Of a stretch of 64,000 nt of DNA, positions 31,374 through 40,414 are shown piece after piece. The DNA comes from Aquabacterium lacunae (GTDB taxonomy: Bacteria; Pseudomonadota; Gammaproteobacteria; Burkholderiales; Burkholderiaceae_C). The notes under the pieces are model-generated. The model did no database searches, was not told where the DNA came from, and saw nothing but the letters and a program-made list of their open reading frames with translations. The position numbers and the translations under genes were made by a program. The stretch lies in assembly GCF_004310865.1 (NCBI RefSeq), contig NZ_SIXI01000002.1, positions 434,001 to 498,000 on the forward strand, in the 5' to 3' direction. The number at the start of each line of letters is the position of its first letter. Position 1 is the stretch's first letter.

Positions 31374-32360
31374 TCAGCGAGTGGGCAGCGAGCGGGCCGG
31401 ATCCACCGGCTTGCCCTGCTTGCGGATCTCGAAATGCAGCTGCACGCGATCGGCGTCGGTGTTGCCCATTTCGGCGATCTTCTGGCCCTTGCGCACCAGC
31501 TGGTCTTCCTTGACACCCAGGCTCTGGTTGTGAGCGTAAGCGGTCAGGTAGTTGGCGTTGTGCTTGATGATGACCAGGTTGCCGTAGCCACGCAGGCCCG
31601 AGCCGGCATACACCACCCGGCCATCGGCAGCGGCATAGACCGGGTCACCGGACTTGCCGGCCAGCACGATGCCCTTGCGCTTGCCTTCTTCGAAGCTGGC
31701 CACGACAGGCGCTGCAGCAGGCCAAGTCCAGGACGGTTCATCGAGCTCGCGGGTGTCCTTGGCATCTTTGGGGTCGGCGGCAGCCGTGGTCGCGGCTGCG
31801 CCAGCGCCGGCCGTCGTGGCCTGAGAAGCCGAGGCAGAAGCGCCTCCGGCCATCGCCGTGGCGGTGCCCGCAGCGGCACCCGCAGTGGCCGTGCCAGGGG
31901 TGGCTGGGGCTGATGCGCCGGCATTGGCCACCTTGGCCGGTGCGGCAGGTTTGGCCTCCAGAGGGCGGGACTCGATCCGCGGCGCGGCAGCCACCGGGCG
32001 GGTGGCCACCGCCTGGGCGCCCTCGGGCGGCGCCACGCGCAGCACTTGCCCCACTTCGATCAGATTGGGGTTGTCGAGGTTGTTCCAGACCGCCAGATCA
32101 CGCCAGTTTTGCCCCGAATCGAGCGCAATGCGGATCAGCGTGTCGCCCGACTTGACGGAGTAGTAGCCCGGCTTGCCGGCATTTTCAGCGCCGGGCAGCA
32201 CACGGGCAGGCGCCGTGGGGGTGGCGGAAGCCGATGCACCGGCGCCCGAAGACGGGCCACGGGCACGGTCTTCGACCGGAGCCCGATGGTTTTGCGTGGC
32301 ACAACCGGCCAGCAGGGCCACCAGCGCAGCGGCGAGATACAACCTGGGTGAGTGAGACAT
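31374..32360 (-). CDS. nlpD: LysM/LytM lipoprotein, amidase activator NlpD-like
   Basis: A 328-residue outer-membrane lipoprotein. The signal peptide ends at lipobox LLAGC with lipidated C20. A LysM peptidoglycan-binding domain spans 66-110, an Ala-rich linker about 111-200 and a LytM (M23) domain about 215-328. The zinc-ligand positions are degenerate (KGIVLAG in place of HxGxD; QLHFE in place of HLHFE), as in E. coli NlpD, so it should activate an amidase (AmiC) rather than cut peptidoglycan. I start it at MSHSPRLY; a TTG nine codons upstream would overlap pcm. Confidence 0.93.
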   Translation of the reverse strand: MSHSPRLYLAAALVALLAGCATQNHRAPVEDRARGPSSGAGASASATPTAPARVLPGAENAGKPGYYSVKSGDTLIRIALDSGQNWRDLAVWNNLDNPNLIEVGQVLRVAPPEGAQAVATRPVAAAPRIESRPLEAKPAAPAKVANAGASAPATPGTATAGAAAGTATAMAGGASASASQATTAGAGAAATTAAADPKDAKDTRELDEPSWTWPAAAPVVASFEEGKRKGIVLAGKSGDPVYAAADGRVVYAGSGLRGYGNLVIIKHNANYLTAYAHNQSLGVKEDQLVRKGQKIAEMGNTDADRVQLHFEIRKQGKPVDPARSLPTR

Positions 32361-32383
32361 GGCGTGCAAGCGAAGCAGGAACT

Positions 32384-33235
32384 TCAAATCGTGCCGGATT
32401 TTAGTGGGACGAACAGCACCGGACCGGCACTGGCCTGCTGTAACTGTCCGTTCGGCAGGCGGTCGATCACCGTGAGCATTTGCTGGCCGGTGCGGGGGTC
32501 TTCCAGCGGGGCGATCAGGCGACCACCCGGGGCCAGCTGGTCGAGCCAGGCCTGGGGAACGGCCGCGCCACCCGCCGCAGCGATCAGGGTGTCATAGGGC
32601 GCGTTGGGCGCGTGGCCGAGCATGCCGTCGCCGAACACCAGGCGCACGTCCTGCCAGCCGGGCAAGCCCTGGCGCAGCCGGTCGAGGTTCTGGCGAGCCT
32701 TGAGGTGCAGATCTTTCAGGCGCTCGACCGACACCACGCGGCGGGCCAGGCACGACAGCAGCGCGGCCTGGTAGCCGCAGCCCGTGCCGATGTCCAGGCA
32801 ATTGCCCAGGGGGCGGGGGTCATCGGGCGCCACGCCAGGACGCTGCACCAGCAGCTCGACCATGGAGCCGATCACCGAGGGCTTGGAGATGGTCTGGCCC
32901 AGGCCGATGGGCAGGCTGGTGTCTTCGTAGGCCTGGTTCACCAGGGCCGAATCGACAAACCAGTGGCGCGGGATGGTGGCAAAAGCCTGCAACAGCGCCG
33001 GGTGGCGAATGCCGTCGGCCTGCAGGCGCTCGACCATGCGTTGCTGCACCGCGCGTGAATCCATGCCCAGACCCGCAGGCGTGCTGGCAGGCGAGGCCAG
33101 GCGACGGCGGTCCTGCTCGGCCTGCTGCAAAGGGGCTTGCGGGCGCAGCAGCTCACGCACGGGCTGGGCGCGGGCCACGCCGCTGGCCACCTTGTCCAGG
33201 CTCAGCGGGAATCGCTTGGGGCGGGACTCGCTCAT
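32384..33235 (-). CDS. pcm: Protein-L-isoaspartate O-methyltransferase
   Basis: Methylates damaged L-isoaspartyl residues so they can be repaired. Its 283 residues are longer than the usual 208-220 because of an N-terminal extension of about 60 residues. The SAM motif I is LDIGTGCGYQAALL. I chose the start MSESRPKRF; a Met 12 codons upstream also exists. It lies between surE and nlpD with gaps of a few bases, as in many Proteobacteria. Confidence 0.95.
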   Translation of the reverse strand: MSESRPKRFPLSLDKVASGVARAQPVRELLRPQAPLQQAEQDRRRLASPASTPAGLGMDSRAVQQRMVERLQADGIRHPALLQAFATIPRHWFVDSALVNQAYEDTSLPIGLGQTISKPSVIGSMVELLVQRPGVAPDDPRPLGNCLDIGTGCGYQAALLSCLARRVVSVERLKDLHLKARQNLDRLRQGLPGWQDVRLVFGDGMLGHAPNAPYDTLIAAAGGAAVPQAWLDQLAPGGRLIAPLEDPRTGQQMLTVIDRLPNGQLQQASAGPVLFVPLKSGTI

Positions 33236-33246
33236 GCCGGGACGGG

Positions 33247-33993
33247 TCAGGCGGGCATCCAGCGCTGCCACTGCGGCAGGCGGGCGTGGTCTGTCATGTC
33301 GACCTGCAACGGCGTGATCGAGACACTGCCATCACGCGTGACCTGGAAATCGGTGCCCTGCCCTTCGTCGCGGGCCTCGCCGGCCGGACCGATCCAGTAG
33401 ATGGGCTCGCCGCGGGGGTTGGTCTGGGCAATGGCTGGCTGGCTGGCGTGGCGACGCCCCAGGCGGGTGAGCTGCCAGGGCGCCTGAGCCGCGTCGGCCC
33501 GGTTGGGAATGTTCACATTCAGCAGCCAGGGACCGTGGGCAGGCGGGTTGGCCAGGACGTGATCGACCACGCGGCGAGCCACCTGGGCGGCTGCATCGAG
33601 GTGGGCCCAGCCCTTGTCGACCTGCGAGAAGGCGATCGAGGGAATGCCAAACAAGAAGCCCTCGGTGGCTGCGGCCACGGTGCCCGAGTACAGGGTGTCA
33701 TCGCCCATGTTGGCGCCGTTGTTGATGCCCGACAGCACCAGGTCGGGCTTGGGGATCAAACCGGATGTGAGCGCCAGGTGCACGCAGTCCGACGGGGTGC
33801 CCGTGACGAACCGGAAGCCATTGGCCGCGGTGTGGATGGACAGCGGGCCAGAGAGCGTCAGGGCATTGGACGTGCCGCTGGCGTTGCGCTCGGGCGCGAA
33901 GACGTCGATGGTGCCCAGGCCTTCGCAGGCCTTGACCAGGGCGGCGATGCCCGGCGCGAGGTAGCCGTCATCGTTGGCGATCAAAATGCGCAT
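33247..33993 (-). CDS. surE: 5'/3'-nucleotidase SurE
   Basis: A 248-residue phosphatase acting on nucleoside 5'- and 3'-monophosphates. The metal site is ILIANDDGY (N7, D8, D9) and [10 protein letters not shown] near residue 90. The start was set at MRILIAND; the longer reading frame covers the divergent promoter region. It is the first gene of surE-pcm-nlpD-rlmD. Confidence 0.96.
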   Translation of the reverse strand: MRILIANDDGYLAPGIAALVKACEGLGTIDVFAPERNASGTSNALTLSGPLSIHTAANGFRFVTGTPSDCVHLALTSGLIPKPDLVLSGINNGANMGDDTLYSGTVAAATEGFLFGIPSIAFSQVDKGWAHLDAAAQVARRVVDHVLANPPAHGPWLLNVNIPNRADAAQAPWQLTRLGRRHASQPAIAQTNPRGEPIYWIGPAGEARDEGQGTDFQVTRDGSVSITPLQVDMTDHARLPQWQRWMPA

Positions 33994-34054
33994 GGGTGCA
34001 TTGTAGGTGGCCCTGGGGCAACACCCCGACACCAAAATGCCTGGCTTGGGGCCC

Positions 34055-34082
34055 TTGTCGCAGCCCTGTCGCGCAGGATAAT
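34055..34082 (+). promoter_or_regulatory. Candidate sigma-70 promoter of the two-component operon
   Basis: TTGTCG (34055-34060), 16 bases, then GATAAT (34077-34082). It is 84 bases before the response regulator start. Confidence 0.5.
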
Positions 34083-34166
34083 GGGGTGCAGTACGGGTGC
34101 GCCCGCTGCGGCTGGGGTCACACACATGCCGCCGTGGCGGCCCCGAGACACTTTCGGGAGCATTGG

Positions 34167-34871
34167 ATGGCTGTCAAGGTTCTGATTCTGGAAGACAACC
34201 CGGTCGCTCGGGGCTTTCTGTGCCGCGTGGTACGGGAAAGCTTCAGCGACATCAGCGGCATCACCGAGGCCGGTGACCTGGAGGCTGTCCGCCGCCTGCT
34301 GGGTCATCGCCCCGGCCAGCGCCCTGCGCCCTCGGCCGAGCCCTTCCAGCTGATCTTGGTCGATCTGGAGCTGCCTGACGGCAGTGGTCTGGAGTTGCTG
34401 TCCGAGCTGACCGGCTACCCGGCCACGCGCATCGTGACCACGCTGTACTCGGACGACGAACACCTGTTCCCCGCGCTGCAATGCGGGGCTGACGGATACC
34501 TGCTGAAAGAAGACCGCTTCGAGGTGCTGGTCGAAGAGCTGCAGAAAATCGTGCGGGGCCAGCCCCCGCTGTCGCCTGCCATCGCTCGGCGACTGCTCAC
34601 CCACTTCCGCACCGGCGAGCCCCTGCCGGGCGGCATGGCACCGCCGCCCGTGGCCCCGGCGCCCGCCCCCATCGACCACGAACGCCTGACCCCGCGCGAG
34701 AGCGAAGTGCTGACTTACCTCAGCAAGGGGTTCACCATCAAGGAAATTGCCAGCCTGATGGGCATCAAGTGGTTCACGGTGAATGACCACATCAAGTCGA
34801 TCTACAAAAAGCTGAACGTCTCCAGCCGTGCCGAAGCGGCTGTGCTGGCCAGCAAACAGGGGCTGGTGTGA
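34167..34871 (+). CDS. NarL/LuxR-family response regulator
   Basis: A 234-residue regulator. The receiver domain (about 1-125) has acidic residues E9/D10 and the phospho-acceptor D66 ([11 protein letters not shown]). A Pro/Ala linker is followed by a LuxR-type helix-turn-helix (about 165-230, [15 protein letters not shown]). The start ATG follows CGGGAG. It overlaps the histidine kinase gene by four bases (GTGA), so both are coupled. Target genes are unknown. Confidence 0.92.
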   Translation: MAVKVLILEDNPVARGFLCRVVRESFSDISGITEAGDLEAVRRLLGHRPGQRPAPSAEPFQLILVDLELPDGSGLELLSELTGYPATRIVTTLYSDDEHLFPALQCGADGYLLKEDRFEVLVEELQKIVRGQPPLSPAIARRLLTHFRTGEPLPGGMAPPPVAPAPAPIDHERLTPRESEVLTYLSKGFTIKEIASLMGIKWFTVNDHIKSIYKKLNVSSRAEAAVLASKQGLV

Positions 34872-37216
34872 GCGCAGGCCCTCTGGCGTCTCCTGCACAA
34901 CCTGGAGACGACAGCGCACAGGCCTCACTGGAAGAACTGCTGCGCGCGGCCGAACGCCCGCCGCGCTGGATGGGATGGCGACTGCGGCTGCTGGTGGCCC
35001 TGACCCTGATGGCCTTGGCGGGCATTCTGGGCGTGGCGCAATGGCTGAGCACCCAGCACCGCCTGCCCGTGGGCCTGCGCGCCGGGGCCGACGGGCAGGT
35101 GAAGCTGAACAACGCCCTCACCCCGGCCCTGCAGCGGCTGGAGGGGCAACCGATCGAAGGTCTGCGGCTGGAGCACAGCCAGCCCGATGGCCGGGTGCAG
35201 GTGCTGACCGCACCGATCGAGATGGCCACCCTGCAACGCAGCGAGCGCTGGATCCCCGAGCCCGAAGACCGACAGGCACATCGCCTTCAGCTGGCGCAAT
35301 TGCATGCCCTGATCAGTGTGCTGCCGCCCGAAGGCGGCACGGTGTTGCTGGAACTCAGCCAGCTGCCAGGCGAGCCGGTGTTCGTGGGTCCCAGGGGTTG
35401 GGGCGGCATCACGCCAATGTTCTGGGTGCTGTCAGGCGGGGCGTTGATGTTGCTGGCAGCTGGCACCATGGTGCTGCTGGCTGGCCCGCAGTGGCGCAAT
35501 GTGGGTTACCTCGTCCTGATGGGCACCCAGGCTGCGCACCTGATGCTGACCGGCACAGAAGCCAACCTGGAGCTGTTCACACCCGATTGGTTCGTGAAGC
35601 TCGATTGCCGCAGCCGGATGTGGCTGGACCTGGCCTCGGCCGCCGCCATGATCCAGGTGGCGGTGCTGCACCCTCGGACCTTGCCGCATTGGGTGCATTA
35701 CACCGTGGCTGGCTGGGTGGCCGCGGGCATGCTCGGCCTGGCCTTGTCGGCGGGCTGGGTGCCTGCCTCGGCCTGGTGGGTGACGCTGCAAACAGGGTGC
35801 GCCGTGATGGCCCTGGCGGCCGTGGCGCTCATGACCCTGGCCCACCGGGAAGTGCCCCACCCCTTCACCCTGATTCTTCGGCGATTCACCCTGATCACCA
35901 CCGGATGCTGGGTGCTGATGAGCCTGGCCCTGGCCTGGCCCGGCCACCGGCCGGACATGCAGCTGAACGTGGCGAATTTCGGGGTGCTGACCTGGCATGT
36001 GTTCTTTGCCTCGCAGCTGCTGCTGTCGCCCTACCTGACCCAGTCGCGCCAGATCCTGCAGGAGTTCTCGCTGCTGGCGGCCTCCAGCACGGTGGCAGCC
36101 TCGCTCGACCTGCTGTTCGTGGCGGCGTTCTCGCTGGGGCAGTTCACCTCGATGACGATGTCGCTGTTCCTGTCGTTCGGGCTGTACCTGAGCCTGCGGC
36201 GCTGGGTGCTGAGCCAGCTGCTCAACCGCGACAGCCTGAGCACCGAGCGTCTGTTCGAGCGCCTGTACCGCATTGCCCGGGAACTCGAGCGCCAGCCGCG
36301 CAGGGTGCATGAACTGATGGCCCGCCTGATGCGCGAACTGTTCGACCCACTGGAGGCGGCCGTGGTACATGGCCACATCCCGAGCACGCTGGTGCGCGGC
36401 AATGGGGGCCTGATGCTGGTGCGTCTGCCCGTGTGCCCGGCCGACATCGGCACGCCCGCCCAGCACCAGGTGCTGGTGCTGCGCCATGCGGGCCGGGGAC
36501 AGCGCCTGTTCACCTCGGAAGACGCCCGGCTGGCCACCCGCATCATCGACCAGCTGCAACGGGTGCTGAGCTTCGACCAGGCCGTGGAGCAAGGCCGCAG
36601 CGAGGAGCGCACCCGCATCGCCCAGGACCTGCACGACGACATCGGCGCGCGCCTGCTGACCCTGATGTACCAGGCGCCCAACCCCGACATCGAGGAATAC
36701 ATCCGCCACACGCTGCAGGACCTCAAGACCCTGACGCGCGGCCTGTCGGTGCAGGGTCACACCCTGAGCGACGCCGCCAGCGAATGGAAACGCGACATCA
36801 GCCACCGCCTGGGTGCGGCCCGGGCCGAGCTGGACTGGGGCATTCAGATCGACCAGGACATCGACCTCTCGGTGGTGCAGTGGTCGGCGCTGACCCGCAT
36901 CCTGCGCGAGCTGGTGAACAACACCCTGGCCCACGCCAAGGCGCGCAAGGTGAAAATCAGGCTGAGCCTGGCCGACGACGTGCTGGAGCTGTGCGTGGAA
37001 GACGATGGGCTGGGCCACCACCCGGAAACCTGGTCGCACGGGCTGGGGCTGGGCGGCGTGCGCAAACGGGCCAAGCAGCTGGGTGGCACCGTGCGATGGT
37101 CGGAAAACACCCCGGCGGGCATTCGCTGCGAGGTGCGGGTGGAGCACTTTTCGCGCAGCGACCCCGGCCAGAACGCGGGCCCAGGCACCAGCACGATGCC
37201 GCTCACGGGCACCTGA
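34868..37216 (+). CDS. Multi-spanning sensor histidine kinase (HPK7 type)
   Basis: A 782-residue inner-membrane kinase starting at GTG. One N-terminal helix (about 37-58) precedes an extracytoplasmic region of about 125 residues, and then about six or seven membrane helices (185-395). A cytoplasmic linker follows, then the HisKA_3-type dimerisation helix with H589 in RIAQDLHDDIG, and a HATPase domain with N box ELVNNTLAHAKA near 685 and GLGLGGV. The layout resembles 7TMR-DISM kinases, but the sensory part is not recognisable. It should phosphorylate the response regulator encoded just upstream. Confidence 0.88.
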   Translation: MSAGPLASPAQPGDDSAQASLEELLRAAERPPRWMGWRLRLLVALTLMALAGILGVAQWLSTQHRLPVGLRAGADGQVKLNNALTPALQRLEGQPIEGLRLEHSQPDGRVQVLTAPIEMATLQRSERWIPEPEDRQAHRLQLAQLHALISVLPPEGGTVLLELSQLPGEPVFVGPRGWGGITPMFWVLSGGALMLLAAGTMVLLAGPQWRNVGYLVLMGTQAAHLMLTGTEANLELFTPDWFVKLDCRSRMWLDLASAAAMIQVAVLHPRTLPHWVHYTVAGWVAAGMLGLALSAGWVPASAWWVTLQTGCAVMALAAVALMTLAHREVPHPFTLILRRFTLITTGCWVLMSLALAWPGHRPDMQLNVANFGVLTWHVFFASQLLLSPYLTQSRQILQEFSLLAASSTVAASLDLLFVAAFSLGQFTSMTMSLFLSFGLYLSLRRWVLSQLLNRDSLSTERLFERLYRIARELERQPRRVHELMARLMRELFDPLEAAVVHGHIPSTLVRGNGGLMLVRLPVCPADIGTPAQHQVLVLRHAGRGQRLFTSEDARLATRIIDQLQRVLSFDQAVEQGRSEERTRIAQDLHDDIGARLLTLMYQAPNPDIEEYIRHTLQDLKTLTRGLSVQGHTLSDAASEWKRDISHRLGAARAELDWGIQIDQDIDLSVVQWSALTRILRELVNNTLAHAKARKVKIRLSLADDVLELCVEDDGLGHHPETWSHGLGLGGVRKRAKQLGGTVRWSENTPAGIRCEVRVEHFSRSDPGQNAGPGTSTMPLTGT

Positions 37217-37242
37217 GCCCACCGCCAGGGGGCCCGCTCAGG
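37212..37242. repeat. Inverted repeat joining the stop codons of two convergent genes
   Basis: CCTGAGC containing the kinase stop pairs with GCTCAGG containing the gspE-like stop. It may mark a compact bidirectional transcript end; there is no T-run. Confidence 0.35.
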
Positions 37243-39022
37243 TTTCCCACTGCGGCGTGTTGCGCAGCACTTCGTCGAGCGTGGTCAGGCCCTCGGCCAC
37301 CTTCATGGCGCCGCCCAGGCGCAGCGGGCGCAGGCCATCGGCCACGGCCTGCTTCTTGATGCGCGCCATGTCGACCGCAGGGTGCATGCCCTGGCGGATG
37401 GCTTCGTTGATGGGCAGCAATTCGTACAGGCCGACACGGCCCTTGTAGCCGGTCATGCGGCACTCCAGGCAGCCCACGGGCTTGTAGGGACGCGGCGTGC
37501 CATTGAGGCGCCAGGGCTTGATGGCCTCGGCCAGGGCGCCCAGGGTGGCCGGGCTGTCGTCGGGCTGCTTGCAGGCCGGGCACAGGGTGCGCACCAGGCG
37601 CTGGGCCATCACGCCGATCACGGTCGAGCTGATCAGGTAGGCCGGCACGCCAATGTCGGTGAGCCGGGTGATGGCCGAGGCCGAATCGTTGGTGTGCAGG
37701 GTGGACAGCACCAGGTGGCCGGTCAGGGCCGACTGGATGGCCATGTCGGCGGTTTCGCGGTCACGGATTTCACCCACCATGATGATGTCCGGGTCCTGAC
37801 GCATCAGGGCGCGCACGCCTTCGGCAAAACCCAGGTCGATGGCGGGCTGCACCTGGGTCTGGTTGAAGGCCGGCTCGATCATTTCGATCGGGTCTTCCAC
37901 GGTGCACACGTTCACTTCTTCGGTGGCCAGGCGCTTGAGTGTGGAGTACAGCGTGGTGGTCTTGCCCGAGCCCGTGGGGCCGGTGACCAGGATGATGCCG
38001 TGGGCCCGCGCGGTGAGCTGTTCCCACAAGGCGGCTTCGTGGGGCGCAAAGCCCAGCGCGTCGAAACTCTTGAGGGTCTTGTCGGGGTCGAAGATCCGCA
38101 TGACCAGCTTTTCACCAAAGGCGGTCGGCATGGTCGACAGGCGCATTTCGACCTCTTCACCCGAGGGGTTGCGGGTCTTGATGCGGCCATCGAGCGGGCG
38201 ACGCTTTTCGACCACGTCCATGCGGCCCAGCAACTTGATGCGGGCGGTCATGGCCTGCATCACGGCCAGCGGCACCTGGTAGACCATGTGCATGACGCCA
38301 TCGATGCGGAACCGGATGGCCCCCAGGTCGCGGCGGGGCTCGAGGTGGATGTCGGAGGCGCGCTGGTCGAAAGCGTACTGCCACAGCCAGTCGACCACCT
38401 GGATGATGCCCTGGTCGTTGGCGTCGAGCTGGCGGTTGGTCTTGCCCAGCTCGACCAGCTGTTCGAAGCTGTGGATCTGGGAGGCATCGCCCGTGCGCTT
38501 GTTGGCCTCCTTGACCGACCGGGCCAGGGTGTAGAACTCGGTGCGGTAGCGCTGCAGCTCCAGCGGGCTGGCCACCACCAGGCGCACCGACTTGCGGGTG
38601 TGGGCCAGGATCTCGTCCACCCAGGCCACATCGAGTGGCTCGCAGGTGGCAATGGTGACTTCGTTCAGGCCGAACTGCACGGGCAACGCGTGGCGGCGCT
38701 CGGCGTAACTGATGGACATGAGCTCGCCCACGCGGGCCACATCGACCTTGAGCGGGTCGATGCGCAGGTAGGGCAGGCCCACGCGGCGGGCCAGCCACTC
38801 GGTCAGGGGCTCCATGTCGAGGGCGGTGCCGGTGTCGGCACGGCTCAGGCCCAGACCCGCGATGCGCACCAGCGGGTGCTGCGCGCTTTGGGCCGCACTG
38901 AAGCGCTGTGCCACCTGCTCGGCCTGCGCGGGCGAGATCATGCCGTCTTCGGCCAGCCAGTTCACCAGATGGCGCCATTCGAGCGGGCCCTGGAAGGCCG
39001 TGGCAGGTTGGGGAGCGTTCAT
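37238..39022 (-). CDS. GspE/PulE-family secretion ATPase (orphan)
   Basis: A 594-residue ATPase of the type II secretion/type IV pilus family. It has an N-terminal T2SSE domain (about 1-200) and a catalytic domain with Walker A GPTGSGKTTTL near 345, Walker B/Asp box RQDPDIIMVGEIRD, and the tetracysteine zinc motif CPAC...CLEC near 505-540. No GspF, pilin or secretin gene is nearby. It overlaps the upstream aminopropyltransferase-like gene by four bases (ATGA), so the two are translated together. It may power a secretion system or pilus encoded elsewhere. Confidence 0.88.
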   Translation of the reverse strand: MNAPQPATAFQGPLEWRHLVNWLAEDGMISPAQAEQVAQRFSAAQSAQHPLVRIAGLGLSRADTGTALDMEPLTEWLARRVGLPYLRIDPLKVDVARVGELMSISYAERRHALPVQFGLNEVTIATCEPLDVAWVDEILAHTRKSVRLVVASPLELQRYRTEFYTLARSVKEANKRTGDASQIHSFEQLVELGKTNRQLDANDQGIIQVVDWLWQYAFDQRASDIHLEPRRDLGAIRFRIDGVMHMVYQVPLAVMQAMTARIKLLGRMDVVEKRRPLDGRIKTRNPSGEEVEMRLSTMPTAFGEKLVMRIFDPDKTLKSFDALGFAPHEAALWEQLTARAHGIILVTGPTGSGKTTTLYSTLKRLATEEVNVCTVEDPIEMIEPAFNQTQVQPAIDLGFAEGVRALMRQDPDIIMVGEIRDRETADMAIQSALTGHLVLSTLHTNDSASAITRLTDIGVPAYLISSTVIGVMAQRLVRTLCPACKQPDDSPATLGALAEAIKPWRLNGTPRPYKPVGCLECRMTGYKGRVGLYELLPINEAIRQGMHPAVDMARIKKQAVADGLRPLRLGGAMKVAEGLTTLDEVLRNTPQWET

Positions 39023-39825
39023 GCGGGCTTCACCTTCGGCGCAAGGCCGGACAGCAACTTCACCCATTTTGTCGCAGGCAGCTCCCAGCGGGCCTGTAAA
39101 GTTTCTGCCCGTGCGGCCAGAACGTCACGTTCAGGCAGATCGAAGCCTTTCCAGGCCAGCACGATGGTGTTGCCTTCGCGGGTGGGCTTGAGCATGGCCG
39201 TGCGGCCCTCGCCAAATGCCGCCGCGATGCGGGCTGCGCTGCGGTCAAAGCTGGCTTCACGGCCGAACAGGTTCACGGCCATCACGCCACCGTCGTCCAG
39301 CACCTGCCAGCAGGCCCGGTAAAAAGCCTCGTCGTCCAGCACCGGGCTGGCGGCTTCGTGGTCGTACAGGTCCACGCACAGAGCGTCGAAGCTGGCCGTG
39401 TGGGCCGCATCGGCCACGAAGCGGGCCGCGTCCATCTCGACCACATTCAGCAGGTCGTCGTTGTCGGGCAGGCAGAACCAGGCCCTGCAGGCCGCGATCA
39501 CCTTGGGGTTGAGCTCGATGGTGGTGGTGGGCACCTTGAGCACGCTGTGGCAGTACTTGGTGAGCGCCGCCGCGCCCAGGCCCAGGTGCAGGGTGCGGGT
39601 GTCGGCCCAGCTGTCGGGGGTGCGCAGCAGCAGCCAGGCCATCATGCGCTGGATGTAGTCCAGTTCGAGCTTGAGCGGCTTTCGCACGCGCATGGCACCC
39701 TGAATCCAGGGCGTCTCAAGGTGCAGGTAGCGAAGGCCACCCTGTTCAGAGATGGTGGCGTCGGGCAGAACGGGAATGCGGGGCTTGCGTTTCACGGGGG
39801 CGAGTGTGGCACATTGCGGCGCCAT
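39019..39825 (-). CDS. Spermidine synthase-like (aminopropyltransferase-fold) protein
   Basis: A 268-residue protein with the Rossmann-like spermidine synthase fold. Marks are the LHLGLGAAALTKY segment in place of the usual glycine-rich loop, TIELNPKVIAA near 155, and FDALCVDLYDHEAAS near 195. Decarboxy-SAM specificity residues are not clearly conserved, so it may be a methyltransferase-like relative. The ATG used lies on the complement of the divergent glycosylase start. A GTG 11 codons in is an alternative. Confidence 0.75.
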   Translation of the reverse strand: MAPQCATLAPVKRKPRIPVLPDATISEQGGLRYLHLETPWIQGAMRVRKPLKLELDYIQRMMAWLLLRTPDSWADTRTLHLGLGAAALTKYCHSVLKVPTTTIELNPKVIAACRAWFCLPDNDDLLNVVEMDAARFVADAAHTASFDALCVDLYDHEAASPVLDDEAFYRACWQVLDDGGVMAVNLFGREASFDRSAARIAAAFGEGRTAMLKPTREGNTIVLAWKGFDLPERDVLAARAETLQARWELPATKWVKLLSGLAPKVKPA

Positions 39826-40399
39826 GCCCCGCCCCTCGCAACGTCACCCGATCCACCCCGACGACGGCCCCCACAACGCCCTCTCCGCCCCCTTGCAGGG
39901 CCTGGGCCCGGTGGTGGCGTCGGGCGCACGCCTGCTGGTGCTGGGCAGCTTCCCCGGGGTGGCGTCCTTGAGGGCGCAGCAGTACTACGCCCACCCGCGC
40001 AATCAGTTCTGGCCCATTGTGTCCACGCTGCTGGGGCTGCAGGGTGACGAAGCCCTGCCTGCGCGGCCCTATGCCGAACGCGTGGAGGTGGCGCAAGCCG
40101 CTGGCCTGGCCATCTGGGATGTGTACGGCGCCTGCGAACGCGAAGGCAGCCTGGACAGCGCCATCCGTGCGGCACAGCTCAACGACCTGCCCGGCCTGAT
40201 CCGCCAAGTGCCCAGCCTACGGCTGATCGCGCACAACGGGGGCGAATCGGCCCGGCACCGGCGCATCACCGAAGCACTGGGGCTGCCGGTGATGGCCCTG
40301 CCCTCGACCAGCCCGGCGAATGCCAGCTGGGGCTTCGAACGCAAGCTGGCGGCCTGGCGCGAAGCCTTCGAGCAGGCGGGGCTTGCCGTCAAGGGCTGA
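39824..40399 (+). CDS. DNA-deoxyinosine (hypoxanthine) glycosylase, UDG family 6
   Basis: A 191-residue base-excision enzyme of the uracil-DNA glycosylase superfamily. The segment VLGSFPGVAS followed by YYAHPRNQFWPI is the family's active-site region, and PSTSPANASW is the C-terminal loop. Family 6 members remove hypoxanthine (deaminated adenine) rather than uracil. The start at MPRPSQ overlaps the divergent gene's start on the other strand. There is no clear ribosome-binding site. Confidence 0.85.
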   Translation: MPRPSQRHPIHPDDGPHNALSAPLQGLGPVVASGARLLVLGSFPGVASLRAQQYYAHPRNQFWPIVSTLLGLQGDEALPARPYAERVEVAQAAGLAIWDVYGACEREGSLDSAIRAAQLNDLPGLIRQVPSLRLIAHNGGESARHRRITEALGLPVMALPSTSPANASWGFERKLAAWREAFEQAGLAVKG

Positions 40400-40414
40400 T
40401 GGCGCAGGTCTGAT

